From Betaproteobacteria bacterium (GTDB lineage: Bacteria > Pseudomonadota > Gammaproteobacteria > Burkholderiales > Rhodocyclaceae): a DNA stretch of 64,000 bases. The stretch spans positions 62,001-126,000 of the forward strand of contig JACRAR010000064.1 of assembly GCA_016234745.1 (NCBI GenBank), written 5' to 3'. Below, piece after piece: positions 57,707 to 64,000 of the stretch (its first letter is position 1; the number at the start of each line of letters is the position of its first letter). The notes below the pieces were generated by a model, which ran no database searches, had not been told where the DNA came from, and was given only the letters and a program-made list of their open reading frames with translations. A program made the translations under genes and the position numbers.

Positions 57707-58448
57707 GGCAGAAACTACGCCTTATGTTGAATCCCAGATACAGTCCTGTGACAATCAGCGCAAAGACGAACCACTGCACGGCATAGGCCACATGGCGCTC
57801 CGCTTTCAGGCCAGGCCGGGGCCACTTGCGCTGGAAGCCGTCGCTTGCCGTCGCGTCGAGCTGCAGGATCAGCGGCAAAAGCCGGATCCCGGGTGGCAGC
57901 GGGATGGCCGCCAGATCGAGCCGCTGCAGGCGCAGCAGACCGGCGGGCAGATGTTCGACATCGGCACGCACGCCCAAGCCGGATGGCGGTAACGGTGTCA
58001 GGGTACCGCGCAGCGTCACCGCATCCGGCGCTATTCTGATGTCGGGAAGGATTGAACGATCCGGGTCGGCCTCGATCCAGCCCCGGTTGACCAGTTGCGC
58101 ACAATCGCAGCCTTCCAGGCGCAGCAAGGTGAATACGAAATAGCCCACCCGTCCGTCGGCCGGCTGATTGTCCAGCAGGATTTGCGCCTGGTTTTGCCAG
58201 CGACCGCGCGCCGTCCCCAGCCGCCAACGCTGTGCGTCCCAATCCTCGGGGCTGGTGGCAGCCCGGTTCAAGTCGAGCGGAGTCAACTGTGCCTGCGCCA
58301 TGATCGCCGATTCCTGCGCGCGCACTGCGTCGGCTCGTTCCAGTTGCCAGACGCCCAGGCGGATGAACAAAACCACCAGAACCAGGCTGGCGACGCCGGG
58401 AAGCAGGTTTGGCGTGAAGTCCCAACGAGCGAGCGTCAGTATGCGCAT
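57687..58448 (-). CDS. SURF1 family cytochrome oxidase assembly protein
   Basis: The 253-residue protein has a membrane helix near each end (about 10-30 and 220-240). Between them is the SURF1 periplasmic domain with LGVWQLERA, RGRWQNQAQILLDNQP, GRVGYFVFTLLRL and the C-terminal YAVQWFVFALI. SURF1 (Shy1) aids haem a insertion into oxidase subunit I, which fits the adjacent cta operon. The start at 58448 (MRILTL) was chosen over 58508, which would overlap the divergent DUF2909 gene. Confidence 0.92.
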   Translation of the reverse strand: MRILTLARWDFTPNLLPGVASLVLVVLFIRLGVWQLERADAVRAQESAIMAQAQLTPLDLNRAATSPEDWDAQRWRLGTARGRWQNQAQILLDNQPADGRVGYFVFTLLRLEGCDCAQLVNRGWIEADPDRSILPDIRIAPDAVTLRGTLTPLPPSGLGVRADVEHLPAGLLRLQRLDLAAIPLPPGIRLLPLILQLDATASDGFQRKWPRPGLKAERHVAYAVQWFVFALIVTGLYLGFNIRRSFCHDHQRI

Positions 58449-58498
58449 GCCAGCGGACGATCTATACTGGGGACTCGGGTTGCCGCGAGGGAAAGTTG

Positions 58499-58720
58499 AT
58501 GCAGACACCGGTGCTGGTGAAGCTGGTCATCGCCATGGCGCTGCTGGCCATCGTAGTCAGCCTGGGTGTCGCCTTGTGGCGGCTGATCAGCGACCGCGGC
58601 GGATCGCACCGTGCGGTCAAGGCGCTGACGTTTCGCATCGGCCTGTCGATCGCGCTGTTCCTTCTGCTGTTGCTGGGCATGTTCACTGGAGTGGTGGTGC
58701 CGCATGGCGTAATCCCGTGA
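58499..58720 (+). CDS. DUF2909 twin-transmembrane protein
   Basis: The 73-residue protein has two membrane helices (about 6-28 and 47-68) separated by a short basic loop. It is typical of the DUF2909 family found beside cytochrome c oxidase genes in betaproteobacteria. ATG 58499 has GAGGGAAAG upstream; a TTG three bases earlier was discarded. It is divergent from SURF1 and convergent with ctaE. Function unknown, probably oxidase biogenesis. Confidence 0.85.
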   Translation: MQTPVLVKLVIAMALLAIVVSLGVALWRLISDRGGSHRAVKALTFRIGLSIALFLLLLLGMFTGVVVPHGVIP

Positions 58721-58735
58721 CCTGCATGCTGGCGC

Positions 58736-59614
58736 TTACAGCAGATACACCGTAACGAAAAGACCGAGCCACACCACGTCGACGAAGTGCCAGTACCAGG
58801 AAGCGGCTTCGAAGGCGAAATGATGGGTGGGCGTGAAGTGGCCGCGGATCGAGCGCACCAATACCACGCCCAGCATGATGGCCCCAATCAGCACGTGGGC
58901 GCCGTGAAATCCCGTCAGCATGAAGAAGGTCGAGCCGTAAATGCCGGAGGACAGCCGCAGGTTCTGCAGAGTGTATGCATCCCAGTATTCGTGTGCCTGC
59001 AGGCCGATGAAAATGGCGCCGAGTGCCACCGTCAGGCCAAGGCCGGCGATCAGCTGCCGGCGCTTGCCGGACTTGATGCCCCAATGCGCCCAAGTGACCG
59101 TGGCGCCCGAGGAGAGCAGAATCAAAGTATTGACGGCCGGCAGGCCCGCGGCTTCCATCGCCTGCCTGGCCACGGTGAAGTGACTGGCATCGGGCAGCTG
59201 CAGCAACGGCCAGGTGGCGGCAAAGGCCGGCCAGAGGATCTCGTGCGTCAGACCCTTGTCGCCGCTGCCGCCAAGCCAGGGTACGGCAAAGTGGCGGACG
59301 TAGAACAAGGCACCGAAAAATGCCGCGAAGAACATCACCTCGGAGAAGATGAACCAGGCCATGCCCCAGCGGAAGCTGCCATCGACCTGGTCGTTGTAGC
59401 GCCCGCCTTCGCTCTCCATGATGACGGTGCCGAACCAGCCGCACAGCATGCCGACGAAGATCAGCAGGCCGACACCCATGGCAAAGCTGCCGCCGGCGGC
59501 GTGGTCGGTCAGCAGAAGCGCGCTGCCTCCGGTCAGGCAGAACAATCCGATCGATCCGACCAGCGGCCAGTAACTCGGTTGCGGCACGTAATAGTGGGAC
59601 GCAGCATGTTCCAT
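58736..59614 (-). CDS. ctaE: Cytochrome c oxidase subunit III
   Basis: The 292-residue integral membrane protein has seven helices and COX3 motifs: GMAWFIFSEVMFFAAFFGALF with the Glu of the proton-entry path, NTLILLSSGATVTWAHWG, and ASWYWHFVDVVWLGLF. It is the third core subunit of the aa3/caa3 oxidase encoded upstream. The ATG at 59614 has AAGGAA five bases upstream; an in-frame start at 59629 is less likely. Confidence 0.96.
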   Translation of the reverse strand: MEHAASHYYVPQPSYWPLVGSIGLFCLTGGSALLLTDHAAGGSFAMGVGLLIFVGMLCGWFGTVIMESEGGRYNDQVDGSFRWGMAWFIFSEVMFFAAFFGALFYVRHFAVPWLGGSGDKGLTHEILWPAFAATWPLLQLPDASHFTVARQAMEAAGLPAVNTLILLSSGATVTWAHWGIKSGKRRQLIAGLGLTVALGAIFIGLQAHEYWDAYTLQNLRLSSGIYGSTFFMLTGFHGAHVLIGAIMLGVVLVRSIRGHFTPTHHFAFEAASWYWHFVDVVWLGLFVTVYLL

Positions 59615-59628
59615 GGCGGTTCCTTGCA

Positions 59629-60216
59629 CTAGAGTTTGGTGAGGCGCGGGCGGGCGCTAGAGATGCGGCCGCCGCGCTGCTCGAAAAAGGTATACGAGAG
59701 GGTGAGCGTACCGATCTCGCGGGGCAGGTCGGTGTCGACCTGAAACTGCACCGGCAGCGTCAGCGCCTGACCGGGGTCAAGCGGCTGTCGCGAAAAGCAG
59801 AAGCATTCAATTTTGCGGAAGTGTGCGGCGGCCGTGCCCGGCGTGACGCTTGGCACGGCCTGGCCGACGATTGCGCGATTGCCGAGATTGCGCGCCTGGT
59901 ACTGCGCCAGCACCATCTCGCCGGGATGGACGCGCACACTGGCCACCACGGGGCTAAATTCCCAGGGCAGGTCGACGCTGGTATTGGCGGCAAACTCGAC
60001 GGTAACCCAGCGCGTCCTGTCGATGCCCTGGGTTGCCGCCTGGCCATGGTTGATGCGAGACGTGGTGCCATTGAAGCCCGTATATTCGCAAAACACCTGG
60101 TAGAGCGGCACCAGCAGATAGCCGAAGCCGGTCATCAACAGAGCCCCGGCGGCGAGTTGCCAGGCCAGACGTCGATTGCCCGCAGCAATATTGGCGGTAC
60201 GAGGCTGAACGTTCAT
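59629..60216 (-). CDS. ctaG: Cytochrome c oxidase assembly protein Cox11
   Basis: A 195-residue copper chaperone for CuB in subunit I. One N-terminal membrane helix (about 20-40) is followed by a periplasmic domain with the Cys pair IECFCF that binds copper, plus PLYQVFCEYTGF. The long open frame to 60447 crosses into ctaD, so the start at 60216 was taken. It overlaps the stop of the upstream 42-residue gene by four bases (ATGA). Confidence 0.95.
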   Translation of the reverse strand: MNVQPRTANIAAGNRRLAWQLAAGALLMTGFGYLLVPLYQVFCEYTGFNGTTSRINHGQAATQGIDRTRWVTVEFAANTSVDLPWEFSPVVASVRVHPGEMVLAQYQARNLGNRAIVGQAVPSVTPGTAAAHFRKIECFCFSRQPLDPGQALTLPVQFQVDTDLPREIGTLTLSYTFFEQRGGRISSARPRLTKL

Positions 60217-60341
60217 GGCAGCAGGTGGTTGAGGTAGACCGCAATGTAGAACGCCAGCGCCAGGCTCGCCAGCGCCAGGCTGACACGGGCGTTGCGCGAC
60301 AAGGTTCGTCGCAGAGTGTTGTTGGGCTGTTCGTCGCGCAT
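60213..60341 (-). CDS. Cytochrome oxidase small assembly protein (42 residues)
   Basis: The mini-protein has a charged N-terminus (MRDEQPNNTLRRTLSRNAR) and one membrane helix (about 20-38). It fills the gap between ctaD and ctaG exactly: its start overlaps the ctaD stop (TGATG) and its stop overlaps the ctaG start (ATGA). The same position is occupied by such a protein in many betaproteobacterial oxidase operons. It has no recognised catalytic motif. Confidence 0.85.
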   Translation of the reverse strand: MRDEQPNNTLRRTLSRNARVSLALASLALAFYIAVYLNHLLP

Positions 60342-61918
60342 CACGGCACCTTCGGCGGCTCGTTGAAGCTGTGGTAGGGCGGGGGCGAGGACAGGGTCCA
60401 TTCCAGCCCCTGGGCGCCTTCCCAGACCTGGGCGCTGGCCTTGGCACCGTGGCCGCTGATGGCCCTGACGACGATGTAAAGGAAGATCAGCTGGCTCGCG
60501 CCGAAAGCGAAGGCGCCGAGGCTGGAGACCATGTTCCATCCGGAAAACTGGACGGCATAATCCGGAATGCGCCGCGGCATGCCGGCGAGCCCGAGGAAGT
60601 GCTGGGGGAAGAACAGCACATTGACCGAGATTGTCGATAACCAGAAGTGCAGCTTGCCCAGCCGCTCGTCATACATGCGGCCGGTCCATTTCGGCAGCCA
60701 GAAGTAGACGCCGGCGATGATGGCGAACACGGCGCCGGTGACCAGCACATAGTGGAAATGGGCGACGACGAAATAGGTGTCCTGGTACTGGAAGTCGACC
60801 GGCGCCAGGCCCAGCATCAGTCCGGAGAAGCCGCCGATCGAGAACAGGATGATGAAGCACAGCGCCCACAGCATCGGCGTTTCGAACGTCATCGAACCGC
60901 GCCACATGGTGGCGACCCAGTTAAACACCTTGACGCCGGTCGGCACCGCGATCAGCACCGTCGAATACATGAAAAACAACTCGCCGGCCAGGGGCATGCC
61001 CACCGTAAACATGTGGTGCGCCCAGACGATGAACGAGAGAAAGGCGATGCTGGCCACCGCATAGATCATCGAGGTGTAGCCGAACAGGGGCTTCCTGGCG
61101 AAGGTCGGCACGATTTGCGAAACAATGCCGAAGGCCGGCAGGATCATGATGTACACCTCGGGATGGCCGAAGAACCAGAATACATGCTGGAACATCACCG
61201 GATCGCCGCCGCCGGCGGCATTGAAGAAGCTGGTGCCGAAAAACTTGTCGGTCAGCAGCATGGTCACCGCCCCCGCCAGCACCGGCATTGCGGCGATCAG
61301 CAGGAAGGCGGTGATGACCCAGGTCCAGACGAACAGCGGCAGCTTGCCGTAGGTCATGCCGGGCGCGCGCATGTTGAATACCGTGGTGATGACGTTGATG
61401 GCGCCCATCACCGAGGAGAGACCCATCAGGTGCACCGCGAAGATCAGGAAGGGGAAGGCCATGCCCATCTGCAGCACCAGCGGCGGATACATGGTCCAGC
61501 CGCCCGACGGCGCTCCGCCGGGCATGAACAGCGTCGCCAGCAGCAGCGTGAAGGCGAACGGCAACAGCCAGAAGCTCCAGTTGTTGAGGCGTGGCAGGGC
61601 CATGTCGGGGGCGCCTATCATGAGCGGAATCATCCAGTTGGCCAGACCGACGAAGGCCGGCATGACGGCGCCGAAGATCATCACCAGCGCATGCATGGTG
61701 GCCATCTGGTTGAAGAAATGCGGGGAGACGAACTGCAGGCCGGGCTGGAACAATTCGGCGCGCACCACCATGGCGAAGGAGCCGCCGATGAACAGCATGC
61801 TCACCGAGAACAACAGGTAGAGCGTGCCGATATCCTTGTGGTTGGTGGTGAACAGCCAACGCGTGATGCCGCTTGGATGCGTGTGGTCGTGGGGGTGCGG
61901 CAGGGCTAATTCGGTCAT
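60341..61918 (-). CDS. ctaD: Cytochrome c oxidase subunit I
   Basis: A 525-residue integral membrane protein with about 12 helices, the catalytic subunit with haem a and haem a3-CuB. Seen are the haem ligand region ATMHALVMIFGAVMPAF, the CuB/His-Tyr region FGHPEVYIMILPAFG, WAHHMFTVGM, and VVAHFHYVLVTGAVFAI with two haem His. Family length is 520-550. It is preceded by ctaC and followed by the assembly genes. Confidence 0.97.
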   Translation of the reverse strand: MTELALPHPHDHTHPSGITRWLFTTNHKDIGTLYLLFSVSMLFIGGSFAMVVRAELFQPGLQFVSPHFFNQMATMHALVMIFGAVMPAFVGLANWMIPLMIGAPDMALPRLNNWSFWLLPFAFTLLLATLFMPGGAPSGGWTMYPPLVLQMGMAFPFLIFAVHLMGLSSVMGAINVITTVFNMRAPGMTYGKLPLFVWTWVITAFLLIAAMPVLAGAVTMLLTDKFFGTSFFNAAGGGDPVMFQHVFWFFGHPEVYIMILPAFGIVSQIVPTFARKPLFGYTSMIYAVASIAFLSFIVWAHHMFTVGMPLAGELFFMYSTVLIAVPTGVKVFNWVATMWRGSMTFETPMLWALCFIILFSIGGFSGLMLGLAPVDFQYQDTYFVVAHFHYVLVTGAVFAIIAGVYFWLPKWTGRMYDERLGKLHFWLSTISVNVLFFPQHFLGLAGMPRRIPDYAVQFSGWNMVSSLGAFAFGASQLIFLYIVVRAISGHGAKASAQVWEGAQGLEWTLSSPPPYHSFNEPPKVP

Positions 61919-61931
61919 GGCGGTTTACCTC

Positions 61932-61987
61932 GCTTACTTGTGTGCGCTTACTTGTGTGCGACTACTTGTGTGCGACTATTTGCGTGC
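61932..61987. repeat. Four tandem copies of a 14-bp unit at the ctaC stop
   Basis: Copies at 61932, 61946, 61960 and 61974, the first two identical (GCTTACTTGTGTGC), the others with one to four changes. The last copy encodes the final residues and stop codon of ctaC. Because 14 is not a multiple of three, the repeated stop appears in all three frames downstream of ctaC. Confidence 0.85.
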
Positions 61988-63121
61988 GGCCTTGATCTGG
62001 GCAGGCTGCACCAGATCGCCCGTGTTGTTGCCCCAGGCGTTGCGTTCGTGGGTGATCACCGCGGCGATCTCGGCGTCGCTCAACTGCGCCGCAAAGGGCG
62101 GCATGGCCGTTCCGGGTTTGCCGTTCATGACGCGGTCGATGTGTTCGGCCAGCGGACCTTTCACAACCGGGCTGCCCTTCAAGGCCTTGAACGCGCCGGG
62201 AATCCCTTCGCCGTTCGGCTGGTGGCAGGCGGCACAGTTCTTCGCATAGACCTCGTCGCCCTTGGCCAGCAGCTCTTCGCGCGTCCATGTGCGGTCGCCG
62301 CCTGCGCGGGCCTTTGCCGACGCAGCGTGTTGCTGCGCCAACCAGACAAGATACTCCGGCTCGTTCATGGCGATCAGTACGATGGGCATGAAGCCATGTC
62401 CGACACCGCACAGTTCGGTGCATTGGCCGCGATAAGTGCCGGGGGTGTCAACCCGCGCCCAGATTTCGTTGACGAAACCAGGAATCGCGTCCTTCTTGAA
62501 GCCGAGGTCGGGAACCCACCAGGAATGGATTACATCGCTGGCATTGAGCAGGAAGCGCACCTTCTTGCCAACCGGCACCACCACAGGATTATCCACATTC
62601 AGAAGGTAGTGCTCGACCGTGCGCGGGTCGATGCCGCTGCCCTGCTTGGCCGCGGCGGCGCTCTTGTCGTCGAGATTGCTGACAAAGCTGATGTCTTCCT
62701 TCAGGTAGTCATAGCGCCAGCGCCACTGCAGGCCGGTGATCTTGATGGTCAAATCGGCATTGCTCGTATCGTTCATGGCAATCAACGCATTGGTTGCGGG
62801 GATGGCGAGCACCACCAGGATCAGGAATGGCACGATTGTCCAAGCTATCTCGACCTTGGTGTTGTCGTGGAAACTTGCCGCCACTGCACCGCGCGATTTG
62901 CGGTGATGGTAGATCGACCACGCCATGGCGCCGAACACCACGATCGCGATCACGACGCAGATCCACAGAGCCAGCATGTGCAGACGATACGCCTCGCGGC
63001 TGATCGATGTCACGCCTTCGGTAAGATTCAGCTTGTAGTCGGCCCAGACCTCCCTCGTGGCAAGCATGCATGCCAAAGCCAATGCAAGCTTGCGGATCTG
63101 TTCTGGAAACGTAGATTCCAT
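61976..63121 (-). CDS. ctaC: Cytochrome c oxidase subunit II with fused cytochrome c domain (caa3-type)
   Basis: The 381-residue protein has an N-terminal signal/helix, two membrane helices (about 48-70 and 95-115), and a CuA domain with ligands His199, Cys234, Glu236, Cys238, His242 and Met245 (CTELCGVGHGFM). A C-terminal c-type cytochrome domain carries CAACH (Cys296, Cys299, His300). The fusion marks a caa3-type oxidase. Start 63121 has GGGAGGAG; the open frame to 63190 was rejected. The stop lies in the 14-bp repeat. Confidence 0.95.
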   Translation of the reverse strand: MESTFPEQIRKLALALACMLATREVWADYKLNLTEGVTSISREAYRLHMLALWICVVIAIVVFGAMAWSIYHHRKSRGAVAASFHDNTKVEIAWTIVPFLILVVLAIPATNALIAMNDTSNADLTIKITGLQWRWRYDYLKEDISFVSNLDDKSAAAAKQGSGIDPRTVEHYLLNVDNPVVVPVGKKVRFLLNASDVIHSWWVPDLGFKKDAIPGFVNEIWARVDTPGTYRGQCTELCGVGHGFMPIVLIAMNEPEYLVWLAQQHAASAKARAGGDRTWTREELLAKGDEVYAKNCAACHQPNGEGIPGAFKALKGSPVVKGPLAEHIDRVMNGKPGTAMPPFAAQLSDAEIAAVITHERNAWGNNTGDLVQPAQIKAARK

Positions 63122-63150
63122 GTACTCCTCCCTGTTGGCTCTGCCGCCGA

Positions 63151-63657
63151 TTACGCCGTAAGCATCGGCCCCATGTTTCCTGCGGGACAAATCAGTTGAC
63201 GCAGCTTGTCGGCCAGTTCGTGACGTTCCTCCTCATCGAGGAACTCGCCGATTTCGACCTGCTGCTCCTGGGTGCAAAGGTAGAGGTGCTCGTGCCCACC
63301 TGGCGCAGCAGTTCGCAACTGGACCTCGGCACGCGCGCGCGGAAGTGCGCAGTGGCTCTCCAGCCGAATATGGCCGCACTCGATCGCTATCGCATCCTCT
63401 TCCAGGGACACCACTTCACGCCGATGGTTGCGGCGATATCCGGAGCGAAAAGCCAGTGCAAGGACGACGCACACGATCGATGACGGCACCAGTGCGTACC
63501 AGTTGCCAAGCAGGCTACTGACGATTGCGGTCGACATGATGAGTCCGCATATCGGAATCAGAATCAGTATGCTGGCCTGCCAGGAAGCAGGGGCGTAGGA
63601 AGGCGTAATTACGAACGCGACCTGATTGCTATTTCGGTTTCTGATGGTGGCTACCAT
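63151..63657 (-). CDS. DUF2244 family membrane protein
   Basis: The 168-residue protein has two close membrane helices (about 28-50 and 52-70) and a cytosolic C-terminal domain of alternating strands (VVSLEEDAIAIECGH, HLYLCTQEQQVEIGEFL). It is a common neighbour of cytochrome oxidase operons in proteobacteria, but function is unproven. ATG 63657 has a strong AGGAGGGGG leader, so the open frame to 63771 was not used. Confidence 0.8.
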   Translation of the reverse strand: MVATIRNRNSNQVAFVITPSYAPASWQASILILIPICGLIMSTAIVSSLLGNWYALVPSSIVCVVLALAFRSGYRRNHRREVVSLEEDAIAIECGHIRLESHCALPRARAEVQLRTAAPGGHEHLYLCTQEQQVEIGEFLDEEERHELADKLRQLICPAGNMGPMLTA

Positions 63658-63690
63658 GTTGCCCCCTCCTGCACTGCACCTGACTCTGGT

Positions 63691-63708
63691 ACAAGAATTA
63701 TTTCTTGT
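63691..63708. promoter_or_regulatory. Perfect inverted repeat upstream of the oxidase operon
   Basis: ACAAGAA-TTAT-TTCTTGT, 7-bp arms, 34 bases upstream of the DUF2244 start. On the minus strand a TATAAT lies at 63751-63756, so the repeat would be downstream of that promoter's start. This position suits a repressor or a leader hairpin. The rest of 63709-63960 contains no gene I can support. Confidence 0.5.
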
Positions 63709-63960
63709 GATCGAGCCTGTTGTCATGGCGCAGACGTACTCCCTAAAATCATTATAGGCTTGAATGTTCAAATGTTAAATAAAAATGCAGGTTGCATTCC
63801 ACATTGCTCGCATGGTCTTAATAGGCTCATTGGATGTATAGGTACTTTCGGGCAGAGAGAAATGGCAATGAGGCGCTAGAATCCCCAGGCAAGTCCAGGT
63901 CGAATCCCGCCTAGGCCTTTCTCGTTGCCGAATGCATTTCATTAAGCAGGGGGAGCGGCG

Positions 63961-64000
63961 ATGGCCATTAACATGGTACTGACTTTTGCGCCGCAAAGGA
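63961..64000 (+). CDS. Start of a gene cut by the right edge
   Basis: ATG at 63961 follows GGGGGAGCGGCG, a good ribosome-binding site. The 13 visible codons (MAINMVLTFAPQR) are too few to identify the product. Confidence 0.45.
   Translation, partial: MAINMVLTFAPQR

Noticed and set aside
63885-63915. tRNA-like T-loop sequence near the right edge
   Set aside because: The loop lacks the TTCGA core and no acceptor or anticodon stem could be built around it.
1-64000. CRISPR arrays, insertion sequences, prophage genes
   Set aside because: No spaced direct-repeat arrays, transposase or phage proteins were seen; the only tandem repeat is at ctaC.

Overview
The window looks like the chromosome of a betaproteobacterium, probably a metabolically versatile denitrifier of the Rhodocyclales/Sterolibacteriaceae kind. 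The evidence is high G+C, a circularly permuted (two-piece) tmRNA gene with tag ANDERFALAA, a CtaC-CtaD-CtaG-CtaE oxidase operon with the small assembly ORF typical of betaproteobacteria, and a mix of aerobic (caa3-type oxidase), nitrogen-oxide (octaheme nitrite reductase) and anaerobic (pyruvate:ferredoxin oxidoreductase, ketone-carboxylase-like) genes. The taxon is inferred from gene content only.

Layout. 1-3.4 kb: glycogen metabolism (end of an alpha-glucan phosphorylase, pgi, glgA). 3.4-12.3 kb: a tightly packed minus-strand signalling operon of eight genes with two histidine kinases (one with a periplasmic c-type haem motif), two near-identical single-domain response regulators, a stand-alone ABC-type binding protein, a diguanylate cyclase, a GGDEF-EAL protein and a thioesterase. 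12.4-20 kb: a DUF349 protein, two lipoproteins (one with an FNR-like promoter), an aminotransferase, a 3-hydroxyacyl-CoA dehydrogenase/enoyl-CoA hydratase fusion and a DUF1178 protein. 20-24.8 kb: PFOR and a sirtuin. 24.8-28 kb: octaheme nitrite reductase with a CXXCK haem, an NrfG-like TPR protein, a NarL-like site and an acetoacetate-decarboxylase homologue. 28-33.9 kb: housekeeping and stress genes (GST, glycine-zipper protein, photolyase, pirin, azoreductase, LysR) plus the permuted tmRNA.

33.8-53.3 kb is a catabolic region. It holds an ADP-forming acyl-CoA synthetase/GNAT protein, an MFS transporter, and a four-gene set whose sizes and families match the core of acetophenone carboxylase (two HyuA-type, one HyuB-type and one small gamma-type subunit). 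A SnoaL-like protein follows, then an opposing operon (SDR, two hot-dog hydratase proteins, SCPx-type thiolase) under an apparent TetR operator. TetR, a MalT/LuxR-type regulator, an enoyl-CoA hydratase and an aminothiazoline-carboxylate-hydrolase-like protein complete it. Together these suggest carboxylation of a ketone, CoA activation and peroxisomal-type beta-oxidation. The substrate is unknown.

53.4-57.7 kb holds smaller accessory genes: Yip1-like/MarR pair with a palindromic operator, a Cys-rich mini-protein coupled to a hemerythrin, a DpgC-like crotonase, DUF3135 and phhB. 57.7-63.7 kb is the cytochrome c oxidase locus (SURF1, DUF2909, ctaE, ctaG, a 42-residue assembly protein, ctaD, ctaC, DUF2244). 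The start of another gene lies at the right edge.
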